From: an uncultured Sunxiuqinia sp.
GTDB lineage: Bacteria; Bacteroidota; Bacteroidia; Bacteroidales; Prolixibacteraceae
DNA: 64,000 nucleotides
NCBI RefSeq assembly: GCF_963678245.1
Contig: NZ_OY782770.1
Span: forward strand, 310,001-374,000
Reading direction: 5' to 3'
Shown here: positions 1 to 9,945 of the stretch, one piece after another
Position numbering within the stretch: position 1 is the first letter of the stretch
Layout of the letters: every line of letters begins with the position of its first letter
Made by a program: the position numbers and the translations under genes
Notes under the pieces: generated by a model
Told to the model about the DNA's origin: nothing
Database searches by the model: none
The model's input: the letters and a program-made list of their open reading frames with translations, nothing else

Positions 1-253
1 TAACACCTGGAATTAAACCTTCAGAGGCCATTTCGCGGAAATTAATCCTGCTAATTCCAAATTGGCGCATATAGCCTTTTGGACGTCCAGTTAATTTGCA
101 ACGATTGTGCATGCGTACCTTTGATGAATTCTTAGGTAATTTTTGCAAACCTACGTAATCACCTTCTGCTTTAAGCTGAGCCCTTTTATCGGCGTATTTT
201 TCAACAAGCTTCGCCCTTTTTACTTCGCGGGCCTTCATTGATTCTTTAGCCAT
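1..253 (-). CDS. rpsN: 30S ribosomal protein S14, C-terminus cut by window edge
   Basis: S14 is a small-subunit head protein. The ATG lies at 251-253 on the minus strand, and the reading frame stays open to base 1. About 84 codons are visible, beginning [15 protein letters not shown] and ending ...GLIPGV; the usual Bacteroidota protein is about 89 residues, so only the last few codons are missing. The zinc-ribbon cysteines of the long zinc-binding S14 type are absent from the visible part, which fits the zinc-free form. It follows rplE by 3 bases and is part of the same spc block. Confidence 0.93.
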   Translation of the reverse strand, partial: MAKESMKAREVKRAKLVEKYADKRAQLKAEGDYVGLQKLPKNSSKVRMHNRCKLTGRPKGYMRQFGISRINFREMASEGLIPGV

Positions 254-256
254 AAC

Positions 257-814
257 TTAGTTCTTTTTTACGTTTTTAAAAGGTAAACCTAACTCTTTCA
301 ATAAAGCAAAACCCTCTTCATCAGAATCTGCAGTAGTTACAAAAGTAATGTTCATACCGTTAATACGGTTAACCTTGTCAATATTGATCTCAGGGAAAAT
401 AATTTGCTCTGGAATTCCAAGGGTGTAATTTCCTTGTCCGTCCATTTTACTTTCAATACCTCTAAAGTCACGAATACGTGGCAAAGAGATGTTGATAAGC
501 CTTTCAAGAAATTCATACATTCTCTCTTTTCTCAGTGTCACACGTACACCGATCGGCATTTTTTTCCTCAATTTAAAGTTAGAGATGTCCTTCTTCGATT
601 TGGTTTGGACTGCTTTTTGACCGGCAATCATTGTCATTTCCTCTGTGGCAACTTCAATGATTTTTTTGTCAGCGATAGCAGCTCCAACTCCTTGGTTTAG
701 AACAATTTTCTCTAATTTCGGAACCTGCATAACAGATTTATAGTCAAATTCTTTCTTTAACGAAGGAATGACTTCTTCCGAATATTTTTTCTTAAGTGTT
801 GGTGTATAAGCCAT
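257..814 (-). CDS. rplE: 50S ribosomal protein L5
   Basis: L5 sits in the central protuberance of the large subunit and binds 5S rRNA. The 185-residue length is normal for the family. Recognisable blocks are [12 protein letters not shown] near residue 33 and [16 protein letters not shown] near residue 132. Its start codon overlaps the rplX stop by one base, so translation is probably coupled. It belongs to the str-S10-spc operon on the minus strand. Confidence 0.97.
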   Translation of the reverse strand: MAYTPTLKKKYSEEVIPSLKKEFDYKSVMQVPKLEKIVLNQGVGAAIADKKIIEVATEEMTMIAGQKAVQTKSKKDISNFKLRKKMPIGVRVTLRKERMYEFLERLINISLPRIRDFRGIESKMDGQGNYTLGIPEQIIFPEINIDKVNRINGMNITFVTTADSDEEGFALLKELGLPFKNVKKN

Positions 815-1137
815 TACTTAATCTCCTCTCCAGATTTTTTAGAATAACGTACTAGTTTACCGTTGTCGGCGAGTTTACGACCGATGCGTGTTTTCCCTCC
901 TTCTTTAGGGTCAACGTGCATTAGGTTCGAGATGTGGATTGGCGCTTCCTTTTCAACAATACCTCCCTGCGGATTTTCCGCGTTAGGTTTTGTGTGTTTC
1001 TTCACCATATTAACACCCTCCACAATTGCTCTGCCTTTTTCCCGAAATACTTCGAGAACACTGCCTTGTTTTCCTTTATCGTTTCCGGCAATGGCAACAA
1101 CGGTGTCACCTTTTTTAATGTGTAATTTTGTCTGCAT
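814..1137 (-). CDS. rplX: 50S ribosomal protein L24
   Basis: L24 is an assembly-initiating large-subunit protein. The 107-residue product contains the KOW motif near the N-terminus ([18 protein letters not shown]) and the typical [18 protein letters not shown] block. It overlaps rplE by one base and is 19 bases downstream of rplN, in standard S10-spc order. Confidence 0.97.
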   Translation of the reverse strand: MQTKLHIKKGDTVVAIAGNDKGKQGSVLEVFREKGRAIVEGVNMVKKHTKPNAENPQGGIVEKEAPIHISNLMHVDPKEGGKTRIGRKLADNGKLVRYSKKSGEEIK

Positions 1138-1156
1138 TTTGATTTAATATTATGCA

Positions 1157-1522
1157 TTAAAGCACTTCAGGTGCAAGCGAAATAATTTTCATGTTTTGAT
1201 CACGAAGTTCCCTTGCAACAGGGCCAAAAATACGAGTTCCGCGCATTTCGCCTGTGTTGTTCAATAAAACGACCGCATTATCATCAAAACGGATATAAGA
1301 TCCATCTTGACGACGTACTTCTTTTTTAGTGCGAACAACAATGGCTTTAGACACAGTTCCTTTTTTCAAATCACTACCGGCAATTGAACTTTTTACAGTC
1401 ACAACAACCTTATCGCCTAGTGATGCATAACGCTTTTTTGTACCGCCTAAAACGCGAATACAAAGCACCTCTCTGGCACCACTGTTATCGGCAACTGAAC
1501 ATCTTGATTCCTGTTGTATCAT
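1157..1522 (-). CDS. rplN: 50S ribosomal protein L14
   Basis: L14 lies at the subunit interface. The 121-residue protein begins [19 protein letters not shown] and carries the conserved [12 protein letters not shown] block near the C-terminus. Two bases separate it from rpsQ upstream, indicating tight co-translation in the operon. Confidence 0.97.
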   Translation of the reverse strand: MIQQESRCSVADNSGAREVLCIRVLGGTKKRYASLGDKVVVTVKSSIAGSDLKKGTVSKAIVVRTKKEVRRQDGSYIRFDDNAVVLLNNTGEMRGTRIFGPVARELRDQNMKIISLAPEVL

Positions 1523-1524
1523 GA

Positions 1525-1782
1525 TTACTTAGCTCTTTCAATAATTTCAACTAATCTCCAACGTTTGCTTTTACTTAAAGGTCGTGTTTCCATGATCTTT
1601 ACAGTATCGCCAACGCTGCAAGTGTTTGTTTCGTCGTGGGCGTACAATTTAGTCGTCTTGTTAACGAATTTCCCGTAGATCGGGTGTTTTTCTTTTCGTT
1701 TAACTGCAACAACAATACTTTTCTCCATACTGTCGCTCACTACAACGCCAACACGTTCTTTTCTCAGATTTCTTGCTTCCAT
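1525..1782 (-). CDS. rpsQ: 30S ribosomal protein S17
   Basis: S17 is a primary 16S rRNA binding protein with an OB fold. The 85 residues include [18 protein letters not shown], the HPIYGK signature and the [18 protein letters not shown] block typical of the family. Its spacing to rpmC is 9 bases. Confidence 0.97.
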   Translation of the reverse strand: MEARNLRKERVGVVVSDSMEKSIVVAVKRKEKHPIYGKFVNKTTKLYAHDETNTCSVGDTVKIMETRPLSKSKRWRLVEIIERAK

Positions 1783-1791
1783 TACTACAAA

Positions 1792-1998
1792 TTAATTCTG
1801 ATTTTGATTCAATTCCCTTTGACGCTTGATGGTCTGAAGGCGTGCAATGTTCCTGCGGGCTTCCGTGATTTTCATCGGATTATCCAACGGAGAAACTGCA
1901 TGATTCATATTTAGACGTGTCAAGGTTTCCTTTTCCAATTGGATTCTTTCCAGAATTTCCTTGTCTGTTAATTCTTTAATTTCTGATGCTTTCATCAT
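1792..1998 (-). CDS. rpmC: 50S ribosomal protein L29
   Basis: L29 sits near the peptide exit tunnel. The 68-residue product is mostly two helices, with ASEIKELTDKEILERI at the start and the NPMKITEARRNIARLQT signature in the second helix. The frame begins [10 protein letters not shown]; either ATG could be used, and the first overlaps the rplP stop by one base, favouring coupled initiation there. Confidence 0.96.
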   Translation of the reverse strand: MMKASEIKELTDKEILERIQLEKETLTRLNMNHAVSPLDNPMKITEARRNIARLQTIKRQRELNQNQN

Positions 1999-2432
1999 TA
2001 ATCTTCTTTAATAGATTCAACATAGTCACGTCTAATAACAAACTTCGTAGTAACCGGTAGTTTCTGTGCTGCCAAACGCAATGCTTCTTTCGCCATTTCG
2101 AATGGAACACCATCTGCTTCGATTAAAATACGACCCGGAGTAACCGGAGCTACGAATGCTTCAGGAGCACCTTTACCTTTACCCATACGTACTTCTGCAG
2201 GCTTTTTGGTAATCGGTTTATCTGGGAAAATTCGGATCCAAATTTGCCCCTGACGTTGCATGTGACGAGTTACCGCAACCCTGGCTGCCTCAATTTGGCG
2301 CCCGGTAAGCCATGAACTTTGCAACGACTTTATACCAAAAGATCCGAATGCCAGTTCTGTACCACGTTGGGCATTCCCTTTCATTCGTCCTTTTTGGACT
2401 CTTCTAAATTTTGTCTTTTTCGGCTGTAACAT
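1998..2432 (-). CDS. rplP: 50S ribosomal protein L16
   Basis: L16 contacts the A-site tRNA elbow. The 144 residues carry the start [16 protein letters not shown] and the signature [16 protein letters not shown] near residue 82. Length and order are standard. Confidence 0.97.
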   Translation of the reverse strand: MLQPKKTKFRRVQKGRMKGNAQRGTELAFGSFGIKSLQSSWLTGRQIEAARVAVTRHMQRQGQIWIRIFPDKPITKKPAEVRMGKGKGAPEAFVAPVTPGRILIEADGVPFEMAKEALRLAAQKLPVTTKFVIRRDYVESIKED

Positions 2433-2458
2433 CCTTTTTCAATTAAAAGGTTTTCGAA

Positions 2459-3178
2459 TTATTTTCTTTTCTTTCTGAAACCGCCACTTCTGCCACCACC
2501 ACGAGGACCACCTTGAGTGTTTTTCTGTCCCAGGTTTGGAGAAAGATCACGCTTCCCATAGACTTCGCCTTTACAAATCCAAACTTTAACACCGACTAAA
2601 CCGGTTTTTGTTAAAGCTTCGGCAAGAGCATAATCAATATCAGCTCTTAGTGTGTGCAAAGGAGTACGACCGTCTTTATACATTTCAGAGCGCGCCATTT
2701 CAGCACCGTTCAAACGACCGGAAACTAAAATTTTAATTCCTTGCGCACCCATTCTCATCGTAGAGGCAATCGCCATCTTTGTAGCACGTCGATAAGCAAT
2801 TTTACCTTCAATTTGACGTGCAACATTATTAGCAACGATACGTGCATCAAGTTCAGGTCTTTTAATTTCAAAGATGTTGATCTGAACTTCCTTGCTGGTG
2901 ATCTTTTTCAACTCCTCTTTCAATTTGTCAACTTCTTGACCACCTTTACCAATAATAATACCGGGTCTTGACGTGTGAACGGTGATGGTAATCAGCTTCA
3001 GGGTTCTTTCGATAATGATCCTTGAAATACTTGCTTTTGCCAAACGGGCATTCAAGTATTCACGGATCTTGGTATCTTCAACCAGCTTATCACCATAGTC
3101 GTTTCCACCGAACCAGTTGGAATCCCACCCTCGGATGATTCCTAAACGATTACTGATTGGATTAACTTTCTGTCCCAT
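2459..3178 (-). CDS. rpsC: 30S ribosomal protein S3
   Basis: S3 forms part of the mRNA entry channel and its helicase activity. The 239 residues contain a KH domain with the [14 protein letters not shown] loop near residues 70-84 and the C-terminal domain signature around [20 protein letters not shown]. The C-terminal tail is Gly/Arg/Lys-rich. It is 10 bases downstream of rplV. Confidence 0.97.
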   Translation of the reverse strand: MGQKVNPISNRLGIIRGWDSNWFGGNDYGDKLVEDTKIREYLNARLAKASISRIIIERTLKLITITVHTSRPGIIIGKGGQEVDKLKEELKKITSKEVQINIFEIKRPELDARIVANNVARQIEGKIAYRRATKMAIASTMRMGAQGIKILVSGRLNGAEMARSEMYKDGRTPLHTLRADIDYALAEALTKTGLVGVKVWICKGEVYGKRDLSPNLGQKNTQGGPRGGGRSGGFRKKRK

Positions 3179-3188
3179 GTATTACTAT

Positions 3189-3602
3189 TTATTCGTTATC
3201 GTTTTCTAGATTCTTACTATCAACGCAAAGTGTAACGTGATTAGAGCGCTTGCGAATTCGATGTGCGCGGCCTTGTGGAGCCGGACGAAGACGTTTTAAC
3301 TGACGTCCTGAATCAACAGCGATCGTTTTTACATACAAATTGCTTTCTTCCAAACGAGCTCCCTCGTTTTTAGTCTGCCAGTTTGCAATGGCTGACATCA
3401 ACAGTTTCTCAACTTTGCGAGAAGCTTCCTTTGAAGAAAACTTCAGCACATCCAGTGCTCTATTTACTTCCATTCCACGAACCATATCGGCAACAAGCCT
3501 CATCTTTCGTGGTGAAGTAGGGCAATCTTTCAGTACAGCGAAGTATTGTGATTTACGAGCTTCTTTCAGCTCATTTGCTCTATTTCTTTTTCTAGCACCC
3601 AT
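3189..3602 (-). CDS. rplV: 50S ribosomal protein L22
   Basis: L22 lines the exit tunnel near the macrolide site. The 137-residue product has the helical core ([18 protein letters not shown]) and the beta-hairpin with [19 protein letters not shown] near the C-terminus. The first 15 or so residues are a basic extension common in Bacteroidota. A gap of 37 bases separates it from rpsS. Confidence 0.96.
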   Translation of the reverse strand: MGARKRNRANELKEARKSQYFAVLKDCPTSPRKMRLVADMVRGMEVNRALDVLKFSSKEASRKVEKLLMSAIANWQTKNEGARLEESNLYVKTIAVDSGRQLKRLRPAPQGRAHRIRKRSNHVTLCVDSKNLENDNE

Positions 3603-3639
3603 CGTAAATTCTTTTAATAGTTAATGAGAATCTCATGCC

Positions 3640-3906
3640 TTATCGTTTGTTTCCGGCATGTCCCCTAAAAGTTCTTGTAGGTGCAAATTCGCCAAGCTTG
3701 TGGCCAACCATGTTTTCAGTTACGTAAACCGGAATAAATTTATTCCCGTTATGAACTGCAATAGTGTGCCCTACAAAGTCGGGAGAGATTACTGATGCTC
3801 TAGCCCAAGTCTTGATTACAGACTTCTTTCCTGATTCATTCATTATATCAACTTTTTTCTCAAGTTTATATGCAATGAAAGGGCCTTTTTTTAGTGAACG
3901 ACTCAT
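3640..3906 (-). CDS. rpsS: 30S ribosomal protein S19
   Basis: S19 is a small-subunit head protein that pairs with S13. The 88 residues start [18 protein letters not shown] and contain the signature [16 protein letters not shown]. It sits 15 bases after rplB. Confidence 0.97.
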   Translation of the reverse strand: MSRSLKKGPFIAYKLEKKVDIMNESGKKSVIKTWARASVISPDFVGHTIAVHNGNKFIPVYVTENMVGHKLGEFAPTRTFRGHAGNKR

Positions 3907-3921
3907 ATCCTACTCCTTTAA

Positions 3922-4746
3922 TTATTTCTTGCGTTTTTCTACAATGTACCTATTGGAAGACTTTTTCTTAGCACGGGTTTTATAACCTTTAGCTAACAAG
4001 CCTTTGCGTGAACGAGGGTGTCCTCCTGATGAACGTCCTTCACCACCACCCATGGGGTGATCGACTGGGTTCATCACAACACCACGTACGCGTGGTCTTC
4101 TTCCTAACCAACGAGAGCGACCTGCTTTACCTGATCTTTCCAGGTTATGCTCTGTGTTTCCAACAGTACCAACTGTAGCTCGGCAAGCGACGAGTACCAT
4201 TCTAGATTCGCCAGAAGGTAGTTTTACAATTGCATACTTTCCTTCGCGAGAGGTCAACTGTGCATAGGTCCCTGCACTTCGCACCATTACGCCACCTTGT
4301 CCAGGTTGAAGCTCAATATTGTGTACAATAGTACCTAGAGGAATTTCTTTAAGTGGAAGTGAGTTTCCTACTTCAGGAGCAACTCCGGTACCGCTCAATA
4401 CTGTCTGTCCAACTTGTAATCCGTTGGGAGCCAGCATGTATCTTTTTTCACCATCGGCATAAACCAACAGTGCGATACGAGCAGTACGGTTCGGGTCGTA
4501 CTGAATAGACTCTACACGCGCAGGGATACCGTCTTTTTCGCGCTTGAAATCAATCGCACGGTATCTCTTCTTGTGCCCTCCACCTATATACCTCATTGTC
4601 ATGCGTCCTTGGCTGTTACGGCCACCGGACTTTTGCATGGGCTTCAACAATGATTTCTCAGGCGTTGATGCAGTAACGGTATCAAAAGCGCCAATAATTT
4701 TGTGCCTTTGACCCGGAGTAACTGGTTTTAATTTTCTTACTGCCAT
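3922..4746 (-). CDS. rplB: 50S ribosomal protein L2
   Basis: L2 is a core large-subunit protein needed for subunit joining and peptidyl transfer. The 274-residue length is standard. The hallmark C-terminal block [20 protein letters not shown], which includes the conserved histidine (H in VDHPMGGG), is present. Confidence 0.98.
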   Translation of the reverse strand: MAVRKLKPVTPGQRHKIIGAFDTVTASTPEKSLLKPMQKSGGRNSQGRMTMRYIGGGHKKRYRAIDFKREKDGIPARVESIQYDPNRTARIALLVYADGEKRYMLAPNGLQVGQTVLSGTGVAPEVGNSLPLKEIPLGTIVHNIELQPGQGGVMVRSAGTYAQLTSREGKYAIVKLPSGESRMVLVACRATVGTVGNTEHNLERSGKAGRSRWLGRRPRVRGVVMNPVDHPMGGGEGRSSGGHPRSRKGLLAKGYKTRAKKKSSNRYIVEKRKK

Positions 4747-4755
4747 TTCCTATTA

Positions 4756-5046
4756 TTATATATTACTGTAAAAATCAATTGCATCTCCATCAACCAATGT
4801 AATAACTGCTTTTTTATATGCAGCTGTTCTTCCACTAATAACTCCGGCTTTTGTATAGCGACTTTTATTTTTGCCACCATAAACCATGGTATTAATAGAA
4901 GATACACTCACATTATACAGCTCTTCAACTGCTTGTTTGATTTGTTTCTTATCCGCTTCTCTACGAACGAGAAATCCATAACGGTTCAGCTTTTCAGCCT
5001 GTTCCGTCATCTTTTCTGTCACTATGGGTTTTATCAAAATATCCAT
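4756..5046 (-). CDS. rplW: 50S ribosomal protein L23
   Basis: L23 forms the docking site for trigger factor and SRP at the tunnel exit. The 96-residue product shows IKPIVTEKMTEQAEKLNRY near the N-terminus and the NTMVYGGKNKSRYTKAG loop. It lies between rplD and rplB in standard S10 order. Confidence 0.96.
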   Translation of the reverse strand: MDILIKPIVTEKMTEQAEKLNRYGFLVRREADKKQIKQAVEELYNVSVSSINTMVYGGKNKSRYTKAGVISGRTAAYKKAVITLVDGDAIDFYSNI

Positions 5047-5058
5047 TACTTATCCCCT

Positions 5059-5688
5059 TTAAATCTTAAATTGTTCTTCGATTTTACCAACCGAACTTTC
5101 AAAAAAGATTACCTTATTAGCGTTCATTACCTGATAAGTGCTTAATTCCGAAGCAGTTACAACAGATACGCCATGTAAATTTCTGGAGGACAAATATATG
5201 TTTTTATTTTCTTCTGGTAAAACGAAAAGAGACTTTTTATCGTTAATTTTCAGATTATTACTGATCATCGCCATCTCCTTTGTTTTTGGCGCCTCCAGAG
5301 AGAAGTCCTCAAGAATTAAAATATCGCTTGCTTTAGCTTTATAACTCAATGCTGATTTACGAGCTAAAGCTTTTACTTTTTTGTTCAATTTGAAACCATA
5401 ATTTCTTGGACGAGGTCCAAAAACACGACCACCACCTCTGAATACAGGTGACTTAATGCTACCTGCACGAGCTGTACCGGTACCTTTTTGTTTCTTGATC
5501 TTTTTAGTACTTCCAACAATTTCACCACGTTCAGTAGCTGAATGGGTTCCTTGACGTTTATTGGCCAAGTATTGTTTTACATCAAGATAGATCGCGTGAT
5601 CATTAGGTTCAATACCGAAAATTTGGTCTTGTAAATCGACCTTTTTCCCGGTTTCTTTTCCTGTTTTATCTAATACTTGTACTTCCAT
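5059..5688 (-). CDS. rplD: 50S ribosomal protein L4
   Basis: L4 extends a loop into the exit tunnel; in E. coli it also represses the S10 operon, but no equivalent control is visible here. The 209 residues include the loop block [19 protein letters not shown] and [15 protein letters not shown]. Its start overlaps the rplC stop by one base. Confidence 0.97.
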   Translation of the reverse strand: MEVQVLDKTGKETGKKVDLQDQIFGIEPNDHAIYLDVKQYLANKRQGTHSATERGEIVGSTKKIKKQKGTGTARAGSIKSPVFRGGGRVFGPRPRNYGFKLNKKVKALARKSALSYKAKASDILILEDFSLEAPKTKEMAMISNNLKINDKKSLFVLPEENKNIYLSSRNLHGVSVVTASELSTYQVMNANKVIFFESSVGKIEEQFKI

Positions 5689-6305
5689 TACTGATTAATT
5701 ATTACAAATGATCCTTTTGCTCCAGGAATTGATCCTTTAACAACTAATAGGTTACTTTCAGGAATTACTTTCAAGACTTTCAAGTCTTCGATCGTTTTTT
5801 GAGCACCGCCGGTACGACCAGCCATACGCATTCCTTTAAATACTCTGGAAGGGTAAGATGAAGCACCGAGCGAACCTGGAGCTCTTAAACGGTTGTGCTG
5901 ACCGTGTGTGGCATCGCCAACTCCACGGAAATTATAGCGTTTTACAACCCCTTGAAATCCTTTACCTTTAGTTACGCCGGTTATATCAACCCAGCCTTCT
6001 TCCTCGATTACATCAACAGTAATGGTATCACCAAGCTTGTAATCTCCTTCGATTTCTGTAAACTCGACAACTTTACGCTTAGGGTCAGTTCCAGCTTTCT
6101 GGAAGTGACCAAATTCAGCTTTTGTGGTGTTCTTTTCCTTCTTGTCACCAAACCCTAGCTGAATAGCGTCGTAGCCATCGGTTTCAGCTGTTTTCACTTG
6201 TGTAACAACACAAGGACCAGCCTCTATCACAGTGCATGGAATGTTCTTTCCCTCAACACTGAATACGGATGTCATTCCGATTTTTTTACCGATTATTCCT
6301 GCCAT
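5688..6305 (-). CDS. rplC: 50S ribosomal protein L3
   Basis: L3 is an early assembly protein close to the peptidyl-transferase centre. The 205 residues begin [19 protein letters not shown] and carry the central [19 protein letters not shown] block, including the conserved glutamine that is methylated in some bacteria. It is 23 bases downstream of rpsJ. Confidence 0.97.
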   Translation of the reverse strand: MAGIIGKKIGMTSVFSVEGKNIPCTVIEAGPCVVTQVKTAETDGYDAIQLGFGDKKEKNTTKAEFGHFQKAGTDPKRKVVEFTEIEGDYKLGDTITVDVIEEEGWVDITGVTKGKGFQGVVKRYNFRGVGDATHGQHNRLRAPGSLGASSYPSRVFKGMRMAGRTGGAQKTIEDLKVLKVIPESNLLVVKGSIPGAKGSFVIINQ

Positions 6306-6328
6306 TTCTTTTTAATTTTTACAGGTTA

Positions 6329-6634
6329 TCAAACTTTAATTTCTACTTCAACGCCACTTGGTAATTCAAGCTTCATTAAGGCGTCGATAGTTTTAGCTGT
6401 TGAGCTGTAAATGTCGATCAAACGTTTGTATGAAGACACCTGAAATTGCTCACGTGATTTCTTGTTCACGAAAGTTGAACGCAACACTGTAAAAATGCGT
6501 TTGTGAGTTGGAAGTGGGATTGGCCCACTTACAACTGCACCTGTTGTTTTTACAGTCTTTACGATCTTTTCAGCTGACTTGTCAACCAAGTTATGATCAT
6601 ACGATTTCAGCTTAATTCTGATCTTTTGACTCAT
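6329..6634 (-). CDS. rpsJ: 30S ribosomal protein S10
   Basis: S10 is a small-subunit head protein; in other bacteria it also joins NusB in antitermination. The 101 residues contain [21 protein letters not shown] and the signature [17 protein letters not shown]. It follows fusA by 20 bases without tuf between them, an arrangement typical of Bacteroidota. Confidence 0.97.
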   Translation of the reverse strand: MSQKIRIKLKSYDHNLVDKSAEKIVKTVKTTGAVVSGPIPLPTHKRIFTVLRSTFVNKKSREQFQVSSYKRLIDIYSSTAKTIDALMKLELPSGVEVEIKV

Positions 6635-6654
6635 GATGAGATAAAATAATTATT

Positions 6655-8766
6655 TTATAATAATTCTACTTTTCCTTGCATTTCCTCAAGTACTTTCACA
6701 GCCATTTGTTTTGGCACTTCTTCATAGTGTGAGAACTCCATAGATGAAGTTGCACGACCAGAAGAGAGTGTTCTCAATACAGTCACATAGCCGAAAATTT
6801 CAGAAAGAGGAACTGTTGCTTTAATAACTCTTGCACCTGCTTTCTCAGTCATTCCACCTACTTGACCACGTCGACGGTTCAAGTCACCAATAATATCACC
6901 CATGTATTCTTCAGGAGTAACAATCTCAGTCTTCATAATAGGCTCAAGCAATTTTGGGCCTGCTTTTGAGGCTGCGCTTTTGAACGCCTGACGGGCGCAG
7001 ATTTCAAACGACAGCTGATCCGAGTCAACGGCGTGGAATGAACCATCAAGCAACTCTACTTTCAGGCTGTCCAATTGGAATCCTGCTAAAGGACCATTCA
7101 ACATAGCTGTTTCAAAACCTTTTTGTACAGATGGAATGAATTCACGAGGAATACGCCCACCTTTTACACTATCGATAAAGGTTAAACCTTCTTTGCCATC
7201 TTCGGCAGGAGAAACCTTAACAATAATATCAGCGAATTTACCACGACCACCAGATTGCTTTTTGAACACTTCGCGCAATTCAACTTCCTCGCTAATGGCT
7301 TCTTTGTATGCAACCTGCGGTTTTCCTTGATTACATTCAACTTTAAATTCGCGTTTCAAACGATCGATAATAATCTCAAGGTGAAGTTCACCCATACCAC
7401 GAATAACCGTTTGACCTGATTCTTCATCAGTATTCACTTTGAATGTTGGATCTTCTTCGGCCAGCTTAGCCAATCCCATTCCAAGTTTATCTAAGTCCTT
7501 TTGTGTTTTAGGCTCTACAGCAATACCAATTACTGGTTCTGGAAAATCCATGCTTTCCAGTGTTATTTGATTCTTTTCGTCACACAACGTATCTCCGGTG
7601 CGAATATCTTTAAAACCTACTGCAGCGCAAATATCTCCTGCCTCAATTACATCTTTCGCATTTTGCTTATTAGAGTGCATTTGGTAAAGACGTGAGATTC
7701 GTTCCTTTCTGCCTGTCCGAGTATTGAACACCGTTGAACCAGCGTCAATTTTACCAGAATAAACACGAATGAAGCACAAACGACCAACAAAAGGGTCGGT
7801 AGCAATTTTAAATGCTAATGCTGAAAGTGGTTCTTCTACACTAGCGTTGCGTACAACTTTATCTCCTGTTGATGGATCAGCCCCTACTAATTCGCCTTTA
7901 TCTAGTGGACTAGGTAAAAACTCAACAACTGCATCCAACAAACGTTGAACACCTTTATTTTTAAAAGCAGAACCACACATCATCGGAACGATAACATGCT
8001 TCAATGTACCTTGACGAATTACCGATATCAGCTCTTCAGAAGTAATTGATTCCGGATCATCAAAATAACGCTCCATAAGGGCATCGTCCAGTTCTGCAAC
8101 TGACTCAACCATTTTTTCGCGGTACTCTTCTGCTAATTCTTTTAACTCTTCAGGAATTTCTTCCATTTTATAATCTGTTCCAAGAGTAGCATCATCGTAC
8201 CAACGGATCGCTTTCATTTCGATCAGGTCAATTACACCTTCGAATTTTTCTTCAGCACCTATAGGGATTTGAATTGGAACCGGATTAGCTCCCAATTTCT
8301 CTTTAACTTCATTCACTACATTGAAGAAGTCAGCTCCAGAACGGTCCATTTTATTAACGAACCCAATTCGAGGAACACCGTATTTTTCGGCTTGACGCCA
8401 AACTGTTTCGGATTGAGCTTCAACACCACTCACGGCACAAAACAATGCAACAGCACCATCCAAAATACGCAATGAGCGCTCTACCTCTACGGTAAAGTCA
8501 ACGTGTCCGGGTGTATCAATGATATTTACTTTATATTGCTGATCGGCATGCTTCCAGAATGTGGTTGTCGCTGCAGAAGTAATAGTAATACCACGCTCCT
8601 GCTCTTGCTCCATCCAGTCCATAGTTGCCGCACCGTCATGCACTTCCCCAATACGGTGAGTTAATCCCGTATAATAGAGAATACGCTCGGTAGTGGTCGT
8701 TTTACCGGCATCAATGTGAGCCATGATGCCGATATTTCTTGTATATTTTAAATCTTTTGTTGCCAT
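6655..8766 (-). CDS. fusA: Elongation factor G (canonical)
   Basis: This GTPase drives translocation and, with RRF, ribosome recycling. The 703-residue protein has a complete G domain: G1 AHIDAGKT at residues 16-23, switch I ERGITI near 57-62, G3 DTPGHVDF with the catalytic histidine near residue 88, and G4 NKMD. Domains II-V follow at normal length. It lies between rpsG and rpsJ. A second EF-G at 14044-16200 lacks several of these residues, so this copy is the active housekeeping factor. Confidence 0.98.
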   Translation of the reverse strand: MATKDLKYTRNIGIMAHIDAGKTTTTERILYYTGLTHRIGEVHDGAATMDWMEQEQERGITITSAATTTFWKHADQQYKVNIIDTPGHVDFTVEVERSLRILDGAVALFCAVSGVEAQSETVWRQAEKYGVPRIGFVNKMDRSGADFFNVVNEVKEKLGANPVPIQIPIGAEEKFEGVIDLIEMKAIRWYDDATLGTDYKMEEIPEELKELAEEYREKMVESVAELDDALMERYFDDPESITSEELISVIRQGTLKHVIVPMMCGSAFKNKGVQRLLDAVVEFLPSPLDKGELVGADPSTGDKVVRNASVEEPLSALAFKIATDPFVGRLCFIRVYSGKIDAGSTVFNTRTGRKERISRLYQMHSNKQNAKDVIEAGDICAAVGFKDIRTGDTLCDEKNQITLESMDFPEPVIGIAVEPKTQKDLDKLGMGLAKLAEEDPTFKVNTDEESGQTVIRGMGELHLEIIIDRLKREFKVECNQGKPQVAYKEAISEEVELREVFKKQSGGRGKFADIIVKVSPAEDGKEGLTFIDSVKGGRIPREFIPSVQKGFETAMLNGPLAGFQLDSLKVELLDGSFHAVDSDQLSFEICARQAFKSAASKAGPKLLEPIMKTEIVTPEEYMGDIIGDLNRRRGQVGGMTEKAGARVIKATVPLSEIFGYVTVLRTLSSGRATSSMEFSHYEEVPKQMAVKVLEEMQGKVELL

Positions 8767-8778
8767 GTTAAACCAATA

Positions 8779-9256
8779 TTAAAATCTGAAATGCGCAAAA
8801 GCACGGTTTGCCTCAGCCATACGGTGTGTATCTTCTTTCTTCTTGAAAGCGCCACCTTCGTTATTGAACGCAGCCTGGATCTCAGCAGCCAACTTGTCTG
8901 CCATTGATTTACCAGAACGTTTGCGCGCATATAAGATTAAACTTTTGATAGAAACTGCTACCTTTCTTTCGGGGCGAATTTCCATAGGAACCTGAAATGT
9001 AGCACCACCTACACGGCGGCTTTTTACCTCTACTGCCGGAGTAATGTTTTCCAATGCTTTTTTCCAGATGTCAAGGGGTGAGAGCTCTTCATTTTTCATG
9101 CGTGATCCAACGATATCAAGAGCATCGTAGAAAATTTGATATGCAACGGTTTTTTTTTCCGTGTTGCATCATATCATTTACAAATCTCGTTACAAGAACG
9201 TCATTAAATTTAGGATCTGGCAAGATGATCCTCTTCTTTGGCTTCGATTTTCTCAT
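8779..9256 (-). CDS. rpsG: 30S ribosomal protein S7, interrupted by a +1 frameshift in an A9 tract
   Basis: S7 nucleates assembly of the 30S head. The ATG at 9256 opens the expected N-terminus ([19 protein letters not shown]), but the frame shifts at a run of nine A residues (T9 at 9150-9158 on the plus strand) and soon meets a TGA. Downstream, a second frame from 9099 encodes 106 residues of unmistakable S7, ending [10 protein letters not shown]. Removing one A (GGA-AAA-AAA-ACC, Gly-Lys-Lys-Thr) restores a continuous 158-residue protein, the normal family length. As S7 is essential, the extra base is either a sequencing error or is tolerated through polymerase or ribosome slippage on the tract. 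It lies between rpsL and fusA. Confidence 0.92.
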
Positions 9257-9313
9257 TCTTTCTTTTCTTTAGTGTTATTCTAATCGGTTGTTATCGATTT
9301 GGAGCTTCAGGTC

Positions 9314-9331
9314 TCCCGATCAGTATCGGGA
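9314..9331. repeat. Perfect hairpin in the rpsL-rpsG spacer
   Basis: Seven bases (TCCCGAT) and their exact complement (ATCGGGA) flank a CAGT loop within the 118-base rpsL-rpsG spacer. No T-run follows on the minus strand, so it is not a classical terminator. It may be a short dispersed palindrome, or an mRNA structure taking part in S7 feedback, which in E. coli acts at this same intercistronic position. Function here is inferred only. Confidence 0.55.
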
Positions 9332-9374
9332 TCATTTACTCAACCAAACCACTAAACTCGTCAATTCCAAAAAA

Positions 9375-9749
9375 TTATTTCTTCGGTTTTTTGGTACCGT
9401 ATTTAGAACGTCTCTGAGTACGTCCTTCAACACCTGCTGTGTCAAGAGCTCCTCTAACTAAGTGATAACGCACACCTGGTAAATCTTTCACCCTACCTCC
9501 GCGCACTAACACAATAGAGTGCTCTTGTAGATTATGACCTTCACCTGGAATGTAAGCATTCACTTCTTTTTGGTTCGTTAACCTCACCCTTGCAACTTTA
9601 CGCATTGCTGAGTTTGGTTTCTTTGGTGTTGTAGTGTAAACACGTACACAAACACCTCGTTTTTGAGGACAAGCATCCAATGCACGAGACTTACTCTTCT
9701 CGACTTGCATCGTGCGTCCTTTCCTTACTAACTGTTGAATCGTTGGCAT
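9375..9749 (-). CDS. rpsL: 30S ribosomal protein S12
   Basis: S12 controls decoding accuracy at the A site. The 124-residue product has the typical start [12 protein letters not shown] and the [19 protein letters not shown] block. The lysine in PKKPNSA that is changed in many streptomycin-resistant mutants is the sensitive wild type. It is the first gene of the long minus-strand ribosomal operon, preceded by two promoters. Confidence 0.98.
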   Translation of the reverse strand: MPTIQQLVRKGRTMQVEKSKSRALDACPQKRGVCVRVYTTTPKKPNSAMRKVARVRLTNQKEVNAYIPGEGHNLQEHSIVLVRGGRVKDLPGVRYHLVRGALDTAGVEGRTQRRSKYGTKKPKK

Positions 9750-9792
9750 ACAACTATTTAATTAATCATTAATATTTTTGCAAAATGGACTG

Positions 9793-9822
9793 CAAAGGTA
9801 CTGAAAACTTCAATAAAATCAA
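9793..9822 (-). promoter_or_regulatory. Proximal promoter of the rpsL operon (Bacteroidota type)
   Basis: On the minus strand TACCTTTG (9800-9793) matches the Bacteroidota -7 consensus TAnnTTTG. A TTG (9822-9820) lies exactly 19 bases upstream at the -33 position. Transcription would begin near 9786, about 37 bases before the rpsL ATG. Confidence 0.7.
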
Positions 9823-9867
9823 TGCATTCCACTTCCGCTTTTGACAGATTTCTCCAAAAACGGCAGG

Positions 9868-9896
9868 CAAAAGTACTAATTTTCAGGAAAGAACAA
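9868..9896 (-). promoter_or_regulatory. Distal promoter of the rpsL operon
   Basis: A second minus-strand -7 match, TACTTTTG (9875-9868), has a TTG (9896-9894) 18 bases upstream. Two stacked promoters in front of a ribosomal operon would fit its high expression. No terminator is obvious between the adaptor gene ending at 9946 and this site. Confidence 0.55.
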
Positions 9897-9945
9897 TAGT
9901 TTTTCAGGGTGTTTTTTAGATTTTATCCAAATTGAATTGAAAAAT

